Shown: positions 24,828-33,564 of the stretch, one piece after another
Numbering within the stretch: the stretch's first letter is position 1
Layout: every line of letters starts with the position of its first letter
NCBI GenBank assembly: GCA_002877855.1
Contig: PNIA01000023.1
Coordinates: 1-38,811, forward strand
DNA from: Caldisphaera sp.
Lineage (GTDB): Archaea; Thermoproteota; Thermoprotei_A; Sulfolobales; Acidilobaceae
Reading direction: 5' to 3'
DNA: 38,811 nt
The notes under the pieces: generated by a model
Database searches by the model: none
What the model was told of the DNA's origin: nothing
The model's input: the letters and a program-made list of their open reading frames with translations, nothing else
Program-made: the position numbers and the translations under genes

Positions 24828-26528
24828 ATGCCAAGCTTGTATGATAAAAAAAGTCTAAAAGAAATTAAGGAATCTTTGGATAGGTGGGAAAAAGATGTTT
24901 TACCAGTATGGACAAATCAAACGCCAGAAAGAGAAAAAGAATTTACTACATTAAGCGATATATTAATTAAAGAATTATATACACCAATTGATTTAGAAAA
25001 CTTTGATTATAACGAAAAACTTGGTTTTCCTGGAGTATATCCATATACTAGAGGAATACATGCTACAATGTATAGAGCTAGACTGTGGACTATGAGAATG
25101 TTTAGCGGATTTGGAGGACCAGAAGAAACTAACAAAAGATTGAAATTTTTAATTGAACATGGAGAAACAGGTTTAAGTCTAGCTTTTGATTATCCAACAT
25201 TGATTGGTATAGATCCCGATGATTCGATGGCTAAAGGAGAAGTTGGTATTGTTGGGGTAAGCGTACCTACCATAGAGGATATGAAAATAATCTTTAATGG
25301 AATAAATATGGGAGAAGTTACAACAAACATGACCATTAATCCACCAGCTCCTGTTCTGCTTAGTTTTTATGTAGCAACTGCGGAAGAGCAAGGCGTAAAT
25401 TATAACAAGATAGGTGGAACCACACAAAACGATCCTTTGAAAGAATTTATTGCACAAAAGAGCTATGTATTTCCACCAGAGCCTGCAGTAAGAGTAAGTA
25501 TGGATCTGATTGAATGGAGCGTTAAAAACCTGCCTAAATGGAATCCCATAAGTATAAGCGGTTATCATATTAGAGAAGCTGGGTCTACAGCAGTTCAAGA
25601 ATTGGCTTTTACAATCGCCGATGGAATAGAGTATGTTAGGCAATTAAAAGCAAGAGGCTTGGATGTTGATGATTTTGCGCCTAGATTAAGCTTCTTTTGG
25701 GATTCCCATATAAATTTCTTTGAAGAAATAGCTAAATTTAGAGCTGCAAGAAGAATGTGGGCAAAAATTATGAAAGAATGGTTCAATGCCAAAAAACCAA
25801 GAAGCATGTGGATGAGATTCCATACACAAACAGCAGGTGTATCGTTAACAGCTCAGCAGCCATGGAACAACATAATAAGGACTACTATAGAAGCAATGGC
25901 AGCAGTTCTTGGAGGCACGCAGAGTTTGCATACAAATAGCTTTGATGAGCCCTTTAGAGTACCAAGCGAATTTGCAGCAAAAATTGCTCTAAGAACCCAG
26001 CAAATAATAGCATACGAATCAGGTATAACAGATACCATAGATCCTCTTGCAGGCAGCTATTATGTTGAATGGTTAACAGATGAGGTAGAAAAAAGAGCAT
26101 GGGATTATATTGATAGAATAGAAAAATTGGGTGGTATGTTGGAGGCTGTTAAAAAAGGATATCCGCAAAGAGAACTTACTGAAGCAAGCTATAATTATCA
26201 AAAATATGTTGAAGATAAGAAAAAATACATAGTAGGAGTTAATATATTTGAAGATAATCAAATAGATGAGATAAGGAATGTACCTTTATTAGAGTATGAC
26301 CAAGAAAGCATAGAAAAAAGACAGAAGGAAAGATTATCAAAAATAAGAAGCAATAGAAATAAGGAATTTTGGGAAAGATCGTTAGATGAGCTAAGAAAAG
26401 CTGCAGAAAAAAATGAAAATGTTATGCCATACATATTACAAGCAGCAAAAGCTAGAGCAACCTTGGGAGAAATAATGAATACATTAAAAGAGGTGTTTGG
26501 TACTTATGTTGAACCTCCAATTTACTAA
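24828..26528 (+). CDS. mcmA1: Methylmalonyl-CoA mutase, large subunit
   Basis: A 566-residue catalytic subunit of the B12-dependent enzyme that interconverts (R)-methylmalonyl-CoA and succinyl-CoA. It contains the CoA/substrate barrel with [37 protein letters not shown] and the [14 protein letters not shown] stretch, all typical of the mutase N-terminal domain. It ends before the cobalamin-binding domain, which is made by the next gene; this split form is common in archaea. GGGGAAGG precedes the ATG. The small subunit gene begins inside its 3' end. It lies directly after the IS relic, which has not disturbed the reading frame. Confidence 0.97.
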   Translation: MPSLYDKKSLKEIKESLDRWEKDVLPVWTNQTPEREKEFTTLSDILIKELYTPIDLENFDYNEKLGFPGVYPYTRGIHATMYRARLWTMRMFSGFGGPEETNKRLKFLIEHGETGLSLAFDYPTLIGIDPDDSMAKGEVGIVGVSVPTIEDMKIIFNGINMGEVTTNMTINPPAPVLLSFYVATAEEQGVNYNKIGGTTQNDPLKEFIAQKSYVFPPEPAVRVSMDLIEWSVKNLPKWNPISISGYHIREAGSTAVQELAFTIADGIEYVRQLKARGLDVDDFAPRLSFFWDSHINFFEEIAKFRAARRMWAKIMKEWFNAKKPRSMWMRFHTQTAGVSLTAQQPWNNIIRTTIEAMAAVLGGTQSLHTNSFDEPFRVPSEFAAKIALRTQQIIAYESGITDTIDPLAGSYYVEWLTDEVEKRAWDYIDRIEKLGGMLEAVKKGYPQRELTEASYNYQKYVEDKKKYIVGVNIFEDNQIDEIRNVPLLEYDQESIEKRQKERLSKIRSNRNKEFWERSLDELRKAAEKNENVMPYILQAAKARATLGEIMNTLKEVFGTYVEPPIY

Positions 26529-26952
26529 GGAAAAACAATACAAAGTACTAGTAGCAAAGCTTGGAATAGATGGCCATGACAGGGGAGCAAAAGTTATAGC
26601 AAGAGCACTAAAAGATGCAGGATTTGAAGTTATTTACACTGGTATAAGACAGACACCAGAGCAAATAGTGTCTGCTGCATTACAGGAAGATGTTGATGTA
26701 ATAGGTATAAGTATATTAAGTGGTGCACACATACATCATATGAAAATATTAATGGAAGAATTAAAAAATGCCAATGCAGAAGACATACCAGTTGTTCTAG
26801 GAGGCACAATACCAATAATAGACATTGATCAACTTAAGAAAATTGGTGTTAGAGAGATTTTTTTACCTGGAGATAGCTTAAAAAAAATAGCAGATATAGT
26901 TAGAGAGCTAGCAGAAGAAAAAAGAAGGAAGGAAGGAAGATATAGAGGTTGA
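26506..26952 (+). CDS. mcmA2: Methylmalonyl-CoA mutase, cobalamin-binding small subunit
   Basis: A B12-binding Rossmann-like domain of about 148 residues. The motif [11 protein letters not shown] supplies the axial His (DxHxxG). [11 protein letters not shown] and VLGGTIP complete the cobalamin site. Together with the large subunit it reconstitutes the mutase. It overlaps the large-subunit gene by 23 nt from the chosen ATG; AGGTG at 26491-26495 is ~10 nt upstream, and a TTG at 26497 would be too close. It is followed 6 nt later by the MeaB gene, so all three form one operon. Confidence 0.95.
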   Translation: MLNLQFTKEKQYKVLVAKLGIDGHDRGAKVIARALKDAGFEVIYTGIRQTPEQIVSAALQEDVDVIGISILSGAHIHHMKILMEELKNANAEDIPVVLGGTIPIIDIDQLKKIGVREIFLPGDSLKKIADIVRELAEEKRRKEGRYRG

Positions 26953-26958
26953 AGCTTT

Positions 26959-27969
26959 TTGTCAAGCGTTTCACAATTAAACATAGATGATTTATTGGAT
27001 AAAGCATCTAATGGTAATATAAGAGCAATAGGCAGGCTATTAAGCTTTTTAGAAGATCCATATACAATGCCTGAAGGGCTTCTAGAAAAATTAGCCAAGA
27101 GAACTGGAAAAGCACAAGTTATAGGAGTTACAGGAATTCCGGGATCTGGTAAAAGCACATTAATTTCTAGACTAATAACCAATTTAAGAAGAAAAGGATA
27201 CAAGGTTGCAATAATAGCAATAGATCCAAGCAGCCCTATAAGTGGAGGTGCATTACTAGGAGATAGGCTAAGAATGCAAGAACATGCTACAGATCCAGGA
27301 GTTTTCATAAGAAGCGTTTCGTCTAAAGGCTTAAAGGGAGGATTAAGCCTTGCCGCACTAACAATGATTGAAGCATTTGATGCATTTGGTTATGATAAAA
27401 TTATAATAGAAACTGTTGGTGTTGGGCAATCAGAGGTTGATATTATGAGTGTTGCCCATACAATAGTTGTGGTAACTATGCCTGGTGCTGGAGATGATAT
27501 ACAAGCACTTAAAGCGGGGGTTATGGAAATAGGAGATATCTATGTGTTAAATAAAGAAGATAAAGAGGAAGCTAACAAAACGTTTGAATATCTTTCCTTC
27601 GCATTGGAAAAAGGAGATGTTGGTAAGAGAGATTCATCATGGAATCCAAAACTTATAAAAACTAGTGCAATTATGGGTAGAGGAATTGACGACTTAGTTC
27701 AGGCAATAGATGAGCACTACGAATATATAAAATCATCTGAAAAACTTTTCAATAAAGCTATAACTAGGAGAATATTGATGATTAAGCTATTGGCAGAACA
27801 ACTATTAGTTGAAAGTATTAAAAGGGCATCAACAAGAACTGAGCAGGAATTAGAAAATGCGGCTAAAGATTCTTCGGAAATTTTCAATAAATCTGTTGAG
27901 TTAGCAAAAGAAGCATGTAACGAAATAAATAATTTAGTTAAGATTAGCCCAGAACTTAGCAAAAAATAA
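26959..27969 (+). CDS. meaB: MeaB/ArgK GTPase, methylmalonyl-CoA mutase chaperone
   Basis: A 336-residue G3E-family GTPase that gates cobalamin loading and protects the mutase from inactivation. Walker A GIPGSGKST is at ~59-67, AIDPSSPISGGALLGDR follows, ETVGVGQSE is the G3-like motif, and NKED is the base-recognition motif. The C-terminal helix forms the dimer arm. TTG start at 26959, with the mutase small-subunit gene ending 6 nt upstream; GAGGTTGA spans that junction. Older annotations call such genes LAO/AO transport ATPase, but its place in the mutase operon supports the MeaB role. Confidence 0.95.
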   Translation: MSSVSQLNIDDLLDKASNGNIRAIGRLLSFLEDPYTMPEGLLEKLAKRTGKAQVIGVTGIPGSGKSTLISRLITNLRRKGYKVAIIAIDPSSPISGGALLGDRLRMQEHATDPGVFIRSVSSKGLKGGLSLAALTMIEAFDAFGYDKIIIETVGVGQSEVDIMSVAHTIVVVTMPGAGDDIQALKAGVMEIGDIYVLNKEDKEEANKTFEYLSFALEKGDVGKRDSSWNPKLIKTSAIMGRGIDDLVQAIDEHYEYIKSSEKLFNKAITRRILMIKLLAEQLLVESIKRASTRTEQELENAAKDSSEIFNKSVELAKEACNEINNLVKISPELSKK

Positions 27970-27974
27970 TTAAT

Positions 27975-28322
27975 TTATAATAGCAAATTCATATTATATA
28001 TTCTTTCCATAAGATCAACTATAGCTTCATCTGCTGCATTTAACGCCCTAATAATTTGATTTGAATCATTTATTTTTAATACTGATAGTTCCAAACCCTC
28101 TATCCTTCTATAGAGTCTTATATAATCCTCTCCAAACAATTGCTTTGGTATAGAAATTAATAATGCCTTAATACTAGAGATGTAATTTTTTAGTGTAATA
28201 TAAACCTTTTCCAAATCTAGTTCACTGTTGGATAGATTTATTCTAGATCTTAATTCTATTATATTTTTTACTTGAGGTATTACAACGACTTTTATGAACT
28301 CATCACTTAGTTCTTTTGCCAA
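27975..28322 (-). CDS. All-helical small protein of unknown function
   Basis: A 115-residue soluble protein predicted to be almost entirely alpha-helical, with long amphipathic stretches (SELDLEKVYITLKNYISSIK, NQIIRALNAADEAIVDLMER). It has no cysteine, signal peptide or catalytic motif. Start is TTG (a GTGAGAA element is upstream); it reads towards meaB with a 5-nt gap between stop codons, and diverges from S28e. I do not recognise a family. The helix pattern suggests a helical bundle or a dimerising adaptor. Confidence 0.65.
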   Translation of the reverse strand: MAKELSDEFIKVVVIPQVKNIIELRSRINLSNSELDLEKVYITLKNYISSIKALLISIPKQLFGEDYIRLYRRIEGLELSVLKINDSNQIIRALNAADEAIVDLMERIYNMNLLL

Positions 28323-28360
28323 TTATTCTCACAACCACCTTTAATTCTTATTCGCTAGGT

Positions 28361-28404
28361 AATTAATTTTATTATAATTAATTTTATTATAATTAATTTT
28401 ATTA
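28361..28404. repeat. Three tandem copies of a 15-bp A/T unit
   Basis: AATTAATTTTATTAT occurs at 28361-28375 and 28376-28390, with 14 of 15 bases again at 28391-28404. It lies in the divergent region between the helical protein and S28e, 50-95 nt before the S28e start. It may be slippage-generated or part of the promoter region. Confidence 0.85.
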
Positions 28405-28454
28405 AGCTATCTTTATTAGGGAAAATAAATACGCGTTGCAATTAGGTGAAAAGT

Positions 28455-28721
28455 TTGAGTGAACAAAGAAAAGCTCAAGAAAAGCAAGGACAACATGAAT
28501 CATCTATAACTGAAGAACTAGGTTTTCCAGCAGAAGTAATTCAACTTATCGGAAGAACTGGTGTAGCTGGTGAAGTAACACAGGTCAGAGTTAGAATATT
28601 AGAAGGCAAGGATAAGGGCAGAATTATTACAAGAAATGTTATGGGTGCCGTTAGAATAGGGGACGTAGTAATTTTAAGAGAAACAGAAAGAGAGGCTAGA
28701 AAGCTTACAAGAAAGAGGTAA
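28455..28721 (+). CDS. rps28e: 30S ribosomal protein S28e
   Basis: A small ribosomal protein of ~88 residues near the mRNA exit channel. The family core [47 protein letters not shown] and the terminal RKLTRKR are intact. The TTG at 28455 is the likely start, with GGTGA 5 nt upstream; a GTG at 28446 overlaps that element. The N-terminal ~20 residues (Gln/Glu/Lys-rich) extend beyond the shortest homologues. The Pop5 gene begins 9 nt after the stop, so the two are cotranscribed. Confidence 0.95.
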   Translation: MSEQRKAQEKQGQHESSITEELGFPAEVIQLIGRTGVAGEVTQVRVRILEGKDKGRIITRNVMGAVRIGDVVILRETEREARKLTRKR

Positions 28722-28730
28722 ATTAATTAT

Positions 28731-29186
28731 ATGAATTTTATCTTAAACAGCATTTTAATTATAATAATATCCATTATAATTTCAAGCCTTATAGGTTATT
28801 TTGTTGGAATTTATTCTTCAAAAAATTTTTTAAAAAAATATAAATTGATATTAAAAATAAAACAAAAAAACAATACAAAAATTAGAAAACGCTATATAGT
28901 TTTTGAAATATTATCAACAAATCCAATTGATATAGGTTTGTTAGAAAGTACAATAATAGAGAAATTTAAAGAGCTCTATGGAACTACTATTCTTTCAGAT
29001 TCTTATATTAAATTGATAGGCTTTAATGAAGAATCAAAAAGAGGTATTATACGTATTAGATCTGAATATGTTAATAATTTAATTGCAACAATAAGTCTTA
29101 TAAGAAAAATCGGCAAAGATGATCTAATAATAATTCCAGTAAGAGCAAGCGGCACAATAAAAAAGGCTAAGAAATTTATACTTTAA
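28731..29186 (+). CDS. rnp2: RNase P protein component 2 (Pop5) with N-terminal membrane segment
   Basis: A 151-residue protein. Residues ~52-151 match Pop5: KRYIVFEILSTN, the helix ESTIIEKFKELYG, IKLIGFNEESKRGIIRIR, and the ending IIPVRASGTIKKAKKF. Pop5 binds the catalytic RNA of RNase P and helps remove tRNA 5' leaders. Unusually, residues ~4-28 (FILNSILIIIISIIISSLIGYFVG in outline) form a strong transmembrane helix followed by a basic stretch, so the RNase P core would be tethered to the inside of the membrane. The frame is continuous. GAGGT at the S28e stop acts as the ribosome site. Convergent with the GTPase gene, 7 nt apart. Confidence 0.8.
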   Translation: MNFILNSILIIIISIIISSLIGYFVGIYSSKNFLKKYKLILKIKQKNNTKIRKRYIVFEILSTNPIDIGLLESTIIEKFKELYGTTILSDSYIKLIGFNEESKRGIIRIRSEYVNNLIATISLIRKIGKDDLIIIPVRASGTIKKAKKFIL

Positions 29187-29193
29187 CAGTTTT

Positions 29194-30435
29194 CTAACCC
29201 CTTCCTGCTGTTGCTACTATTTTTATTACATCATTTTCATTTAATACATAAGATGCACCTATTCTTTGTTTAGTTTTAGCATTAATTGCATATAAAAAAG
29301 TATTTGCCAAATCACTATGAATTTTATTTGCCAAATCCTTTGCAGTAGATCCTCTTTCCAATAATATAACATCTGGTAAAATTTTATTTTGTTTATCAGT
29401 ATATTTGTTTATATCTTCTACAGGATATACAGGTATTAAATTAAGGGATTCAAATAGTGCTGTGTTTATTGCCTGTACTACACCGGTTCCCTTATAGACT
29501 TTTAAAATATTTTCTCTGATAAATTCTAGAGCTTGCCTTGTTTTGGAATCTAATTTTTCTTGTAATATGATTTTAAAATCGCTATCACCAGGTATATAAC
29601 TTATAACTTTATTTTTTCTAAGTTTTCTCAATAAAAGTTCCGCAACAGAACTAGCAGGTATTATAGGATATTCCTTGAATGAGCTCTTAATTTTTTCTAG
29701 ATTTTTCTTTGACTCTGGTACATCTATTTTATTAGCAACTATAACCATAGGCTTCGTTAACCTTCTCATTTCTTTTACTAAGTGCCTAAGAGTGTCTTTA
29801 TCTATTTTAAAAAGCTCATTTTCAGATAGCCTTAATCTATCTAATAAAATTTCAATTTGAGACTTGTTTATTCCAAATCCTGAAACCCTTTGCGAAAATG
29901 TTTCTATAGGATCCTTTATAGCCCCAATCTCATACTGCTTTATTAGTTTATCCCAATCTTTCTGTATAGATCCATACATCCATTCATCAATTTCATTTAT
30001 AACAAACCCTATTTCGTCGATAGGATCGTATGTTCCAGGTTTAGCAGGTGCACCATCAGGACTAGTGGAACCACTTGCATCAACTATTAAAAGAAATACA
30101 TCAGCCCTTCTAAGGTCATCTAAAAACTTATTTCCTAAGCCCTTTCCTTCATGAGCGCCAGGGACTAAACCTGCCACATCCATTATTCTTATTGGGATTA
30201 ACCTTTCTCCATTTTCACATATGCTGTTTGAAGCGTCACATTTCAGTAAACCTAGTTCTATATGAACACATTTCTTTCTTGCATATCCTATACCTATATT
30301 GGGTTCAATAGTAACAAATGGTCTATTTTCTATTTGCACCTCTATTTCTGTTGCTGCACTAAAGAAAGTTGATTTACCAACATTGGTTTTTCCTACCACA
30401 CCCACAAGCACATTTGTTGGTTCCAAGATTTTCAT
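29194..30435 (-). CDS. OBG/YchF-type GTPase with TGS domain
   Basis: A 413-residue translation-associated GTPase of the archaeal OBG/YchF group. G1 is GKTNVGKST (15-23), the G3 region is IMDVAGLVPGAHEGKGLGN, and G4 is VANKIDVPE. The C-terminal TGS domain ends NENDVIKIVATAGRG. An inserted helical part (~150-240) separates G3 and G4, as in archaeal members. G4 keeps NKID, so GTP rather than ATP binding is expected. It is the last gene of a minus-strand run (TRAM protein, unknown protein, this gene; 26-nt gap). Confidence 0.9.
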   Translation of the reverse strand: MKILEPTNVLVGVVGKTNVGKSTFFSAATEIEVQIENRPFVTIEPNIGIGYARKKCVHIELGLLKCDASNSICENGERLIPIRIMDVAGLVPGAHEGKGLGNKFLDDLRRADVFLLIVDASGSTSPDGAPAKPGTYDPIDEIGFVINEIDEWMYGSIQKDWDKLIKQYEIGAIKDPIETFSQRVSGFGINKSQIEILLDRLRLSENELFKIDKDTLRHLVKEMRRLTKPMVIVANKIDVPESKKNLEKIKSSFKEYPIIPASSVAELLLRKLRKNKVISYIPGDSDFKIILQEKLDSKTRQALEFIRENILKVYKGTGVVQAINTALFESLNLIPVYPVEDINKYTDKQNKILPDVILLERGSTAKDLANKIHSDLANTFLYAINAKTKQRIGASYVLNENDVIKIVATAGRG

Positions 30436-30461
30436 CCTAAATTTAAAGCTTAAATCGAGTG

Positions 30462-31037
30462 CTAAATTTCTTTTACTTTATTAACTCTTGCTATTATGGA
30501 ATCCAAATTCTGCGCTTTACCATCTTTACAAATTGTGTATGTAAATAATCCATTAGCTAGAGATATTCTAACTAAAACATTTCCATCTTTAAACGTGACT
30601 TCATTTTCCATAGATTCTACTTGATATCCCTCCAACTTTAATGAATTTATAATATTATCAATACTTATATTTTCCTTTTTATTTTCTTGAGGCATTGACA
30701 AGTTATCTGAAATATTTTTAGCAATCTCAGCAACTTGTGGGCATGATTGATTGTATTCATTATAAAGCCTGTCAAGTATTGATTTTAAAATATCATTTAA
30801 ATGAAGCGATTTGACAAATGAAACTAAATCATTCCACTCTTCGCTTAATAAATAATCTTTTATTTTAATTGGGTTTCCTCCATAAATACTGAATTTATAT
30901 TTTGCTTCTGCATAACCAATCCTTTTTCTAATTTCTTCTGAAACATTTACCGGTATCTTAACAGACAATTCTGATAAAACATTATTGACTATGTTTCTCA
31001 TAAAGTCTTTGTTTGGTTTACATTGATTATCACTCAA
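30462..31037 (-). CDS. Unknown protein coupled to a TRAM gene
   Basis: A 191-residue soluble protein. The first ~115 residues look helical (e.g. DFMRNIVNNVLSELSVKIP). After a polar linker (~115-125), the last ~65 residues form an alpha/beta unit with IDNIINSLKLEGYQVESMEN, VTFKDGNVLVRISLANG and FTYTICKDG. The few cysteines are scattered. Start is TTG, overlapping the TRAM gene's stop (TTGA), so the two are coupled. The YchF-type GTPase follows. I do not recognise a family; linkage suggests an RNA or translation role. Confidence 0.7.
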   Translation of the reverse strand: MSDNQCKPNKDFMRNIVNNVLSELSVKIPVNVSEEIRKRIGYAEAKYKFSIYGGNPIKIKDYLLSEEWNDLVSFVKSLHLNDILKSILDRLYNEYNQSCPQVAEIAKNISDNLSMPQENKKENISIDNIINSLKLEGYQVESMENEVTFKDGNVLVRISLANGLFTYTICKDGKAQNLDSIIARVNKVKEI

Positions 31038-31339
31038 CTATTTCTCTCCTCCACATTTTCTACGATTCCAACTATAGTGTTGCCTCTTATAGACTCTATT
31101 CTAACATTTACTTTATCTCCTGGAAAAACCTCTCCCTTAACAAAAACCTTATAATTTTTATAAGATGCTAATCCCCTACCGGTTTCATCCATATCTCCTA
31201 TAGTAACTTTAATTAAATCTCCTTGATTTAATATTTTTCTATCGTTCATATCTCTATATGTTGGATAAGAGCTTAGTCTATGGAAGTCTGTCCTATAAAG
31301 ATCTTCTTTTTCTGATTGCTTATGTCTCCTGTTCACCAT
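31034..31339 (-). CDS. TRAM-domain RNA-binding protein
   Basis: A protein of ~101 residues. The C-terminal ~60 residues are a TRAM domain: GDLIKVTIGDMDETGRGLAS, YKVFVKGEVFPGDKVNVRIE and NTIVGIVENV. Stand-alone TRAM proteins bind RNA and act as chaperone or cold-response factors in archaea. The N-terminal ~40 residues are basic and polar (NRRHKQSEKEDLYR) and probably disordered. GGGTG overlaps the start region; ATG at 31339 or GTG at 31336 are both reasonable. First gene of its operon, divergent from sucC. Confidence 0.85.
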   Translation of the reverse strand: MVNRRHKQSEKEDLYRTDFHRLSSYPTYRDMNDRKILNQGDLIKVTIGDMDETGRGLASYKNYKVFVKGEVFPGDKVNVRIESIRGNTIVGIVENVEERNS

Positions 31340-31529
31340 ATACACCCATAGTTTCCATTTATAAATGTTAAATCTATTGCTTATATCCTTTTTTATTTAA
31401 AATAAAATGAAAATAGAGATCAAAAAACTAATACAAAATTTTTATCCATTATACGAGCTTCTTTATTAACAAATTGATGCAAAAAGAATTTAATTAAGTT
31501 TTATATGCAATTAAAGATAGGTGTAAAAA

Positions 31530-32663
31530 TTGAAACTGTTTGAGTTTGAAGCAAAAAATATAGTAAAAAATTTTGGATTTGATGTGCCTCCAAGTGTTTT
31601 AATAAAAAAGGGTGATGATATAGAAAAAAAGATCAAAGAGGCTAAAATAGAACCACCTTTGGTAGTAAAGGCCCAAGTGTTAGTTGCTGGAAGAGGTAAA
31701 TCAGGTGGGATAAAATTAGTGAAAACTGTTGATGAGGCAGTAAAAACTGCCCAAACTTTATTTGAAACACCAATAAAGGGAATAAAACCGACCTTTATAT
31801 TAATAGAAAAAGCTATACCGCATGAAAAGGAGCTTTATGTTGGAATAGTCATTGATAGAACCCTAAGGAAGCCTATAGTTTTAGCATCTCAATTTGGTGG
31901 AGTTGATATAGAAGAGATTGCAAGAACAAAGCCAGAAAGCATAATCAGATATCCCATTGATACAGTTATTGGATTAAGAAACTATGAAGCAAGACTTATA
32001 GGAAAGAACATAGGCGTTAAAGGCAAGGCACTAACGAGTTTTGAAAAATTCTTAACTACATTGTACAGGGCTTTCGTTGAATATGATGCAGAACTAGCTG
32101 AAAGCAATCCTCTAGCATATCTTGATGATAAAGTTTTACCATTAGACCTTAGAATTACAATGGATGATAATAGTTTATTTAGACATGAAGACTTTGCAAA
32201 GACTGAAGAGGAAAGACTTGGAGAAAATACTGAATATGAAATCAAAGCTCATGAAATGGATTTAGCATTTGTTGAATTAGATGGTGACGTAGGAGTTCTA
32301 GGAAACGGAGCAGGTCTCACTATGACAACGATGGATTTAATTTATGAGTATGGAGGCAAGCCAGCTAACTTCCTTGATATGGGAGGAGGAGCTGATGCTG
32401 ATCATGTAAAAGCTTGTGTTAAGTTTTTACTAGATTATCCAAAAGCTAAAAAAATATTTATAAATATGTTTGGAGGCATTACGAGAGCTGATGAGGTTGC
32501 AAAGGGTGTTGTTATGGCATTAAATGAATCATCAAACAAAAAGCCTATAGTAATAAGATTAACCGGAACCAATGAAGAGCTTGGTAGAAAGATATTAAAA
32601 GAAGCAGGCATAGAAGCGTTTAATGATCCTATAGAAGCTGTTAAAGTTGCAATTAGTAAATGA
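31530..32663 (+). CDS. sucC: Succinyl-CoA synthetase, beta subunit
   Basis: A 377-residue ATP-grasp subunit binding nucleotide and succinate. The N-terminus [18 protein letters not shown], the [15 protein letters not shown] nucleotide loop, and C-terminal [13 protein letters not shown] with [17 protein letters not shown] are diagnostic. With SucD it interconverts succinyl-CoA and succinate, making ATP in the citric-acid-cycle direction. TTG start with AGGTG 6 nt upstream. sucD begins 10 nt after the stop. The methylmalonyl-CoA mutase operon 3.6 kb upstream could supply succinyl-CoA. Confidence 0.97.
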   Translation: MKLFEFEAKNIVKNFGFDVPPSVLIKKGDDIEKKIKEAKIEPPLVVKAQVLVAGRGKSGGIKLVKTVDEAVKTAQTLFETPIKGIKPTFILIEKAIPHEKELYVGIVIDRTLRKPIVLASQFGGVDIEEIARTKPESIIRYPIDTVIGLRNYEARLIGKNIGVKGKALTSFEKFLTTLYRAFVEYDAELAESNPLAYLDDKVLPLDLRITMDDNSLFRHEDFAKTEEERLGENTEYEIKAHEMDLAFVELDGDVGVLGNGAGLTMTTMDLIYEYGGKPANFLDMGGGADADHVKACVKFLLDYPKAKKIFINMFGGITRADEVAKGVVMALNESSNKKPIVIRLTGTNEELGRKILKEAGIEAFNDPIEAVKVAISK

Positions 32664-32673
32664 GGTGAGAAAG

Positions 32674-33555
32674 ATGGGTATATTAGTTGATGAGAATACT
32701 AGGTTAATAGTCCAAGGAATAACTGGCAATGAAGGCTCTTTCCATACTAAGTTGATGCTTGAATATGGGACTAAAATAGTTGCAGGTGTTACTCCAGGTA
32801 AAGGTGGATCAAAAGTATATGATATACCAATTTATGATACCGTTGCAGAAGCTGTAAAAGAACATCCAGAAGCAAACACTTCTATCATATTTGTTCCAGC
32901 AAAATTTGCAGCAGATGCAGTATATGAAGCCGTTGATTCCAATTTAAAATTTGTTGTAGTAATAACTGAGCATATACCAGTTCACGATGCATTGGAATTT
33001 GTCAATTATGCTAAATCAAAGGGTACAAATATCATAGGACCTAATTGCCCAGGTGCCATTACACCTGAAAAAGCTAAAGTTGGTATAATGCCAGGCCATG
33101 TATTTATACCAGGTCCTGTTGGTATTGCTTCAAGAAGTGGAACCTTAACATATGAGGTAAGCTATGCCTTAACAAGAAGCGGTATAGGACAATCCACGGT
33201 TTTAGGGATTGGAGGAGATCCGGTAATAGGTATGACCTTCACTGAAGTAATGGAGTATTATGAAAAAGATCCGCAAACTAAGGCATTGATCATAGTTGGT
33301 GAAATAGGAGGAGATGCAGAAGAAAGAGCGGCAAAGATGGTAGAAGAAAAACGTTTTACCAAACCAGTGGTTGGATTTATAGCAGGCAGAACAGCACCAG
33401 AAGGTAAAAGAATGGGTCATGCAGGAGCTATAATAATGCTTGGATCAGGAACATATAAGGACAAAGTAGAAACACTAGAAAGCGTAGGAATAAAGGTAGC
33501 TAAAACCCCATTTGAATTACCTAAGTTAATAAATGATGCACTAAAAGGAAAATAA
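32674..33555 (+). CDS. sucD: Succinyl-CoA synthetase, alpha subunit
   Basis: A 293-residue CoA-binding subunit. [19 protein letters not shown] and [14 protein letters not shown] form the CoA site, [20 protein letters not shown] follows, and the phosphorylated His249 is in RMGHAGAI. The ATG at 32674 is preceded by GAGGTGA overlapping the sucC stop; an earlier in-frame start at 32647 would overlap sucC and lacks this signal. It ends 9 nt from the convergent XPB gene. Confidence 0.97.
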   Translation: MGILVDENTRLIVQGITGNEGSFHTKLMLEYGTKIVAGVTPGKGGSKVYDIPIYDTVAEAVKEHPEANTSIIFVPAKFAADAVYEAVDSNLKFVVVITEHIPVHDALEFVNYAKSKGTNIIGPNCPGAITPEKAKVGIMPGHVFIPGPVGIASRSGTLTYEVSYALTRSGIGQSTVLGIGGDPVIGMTFTEVMEYYEKDPQTKALIIVGEIGGDAEERAAKMVEEKRFTKPVVGFIAGRTAPEGKRMGHAGAIIMLGSGTYKDKVETLESVGIKVAKTPFELPKLINDALKGK

Positions 33556-33564
33556 AGACAATTA

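Noticed and set aside
26829..27308. Minus-strand 159-codon frame opposite meaB and the small mutase subunit
   Set aside because: Both strands cannot be the conserved one; the plus strand carries clear Walker and B12 motifs.
28361..28404. CRISPR-like repeat array
   Set aside because: The three units are directly abutting with no spacers and are pure A/T.
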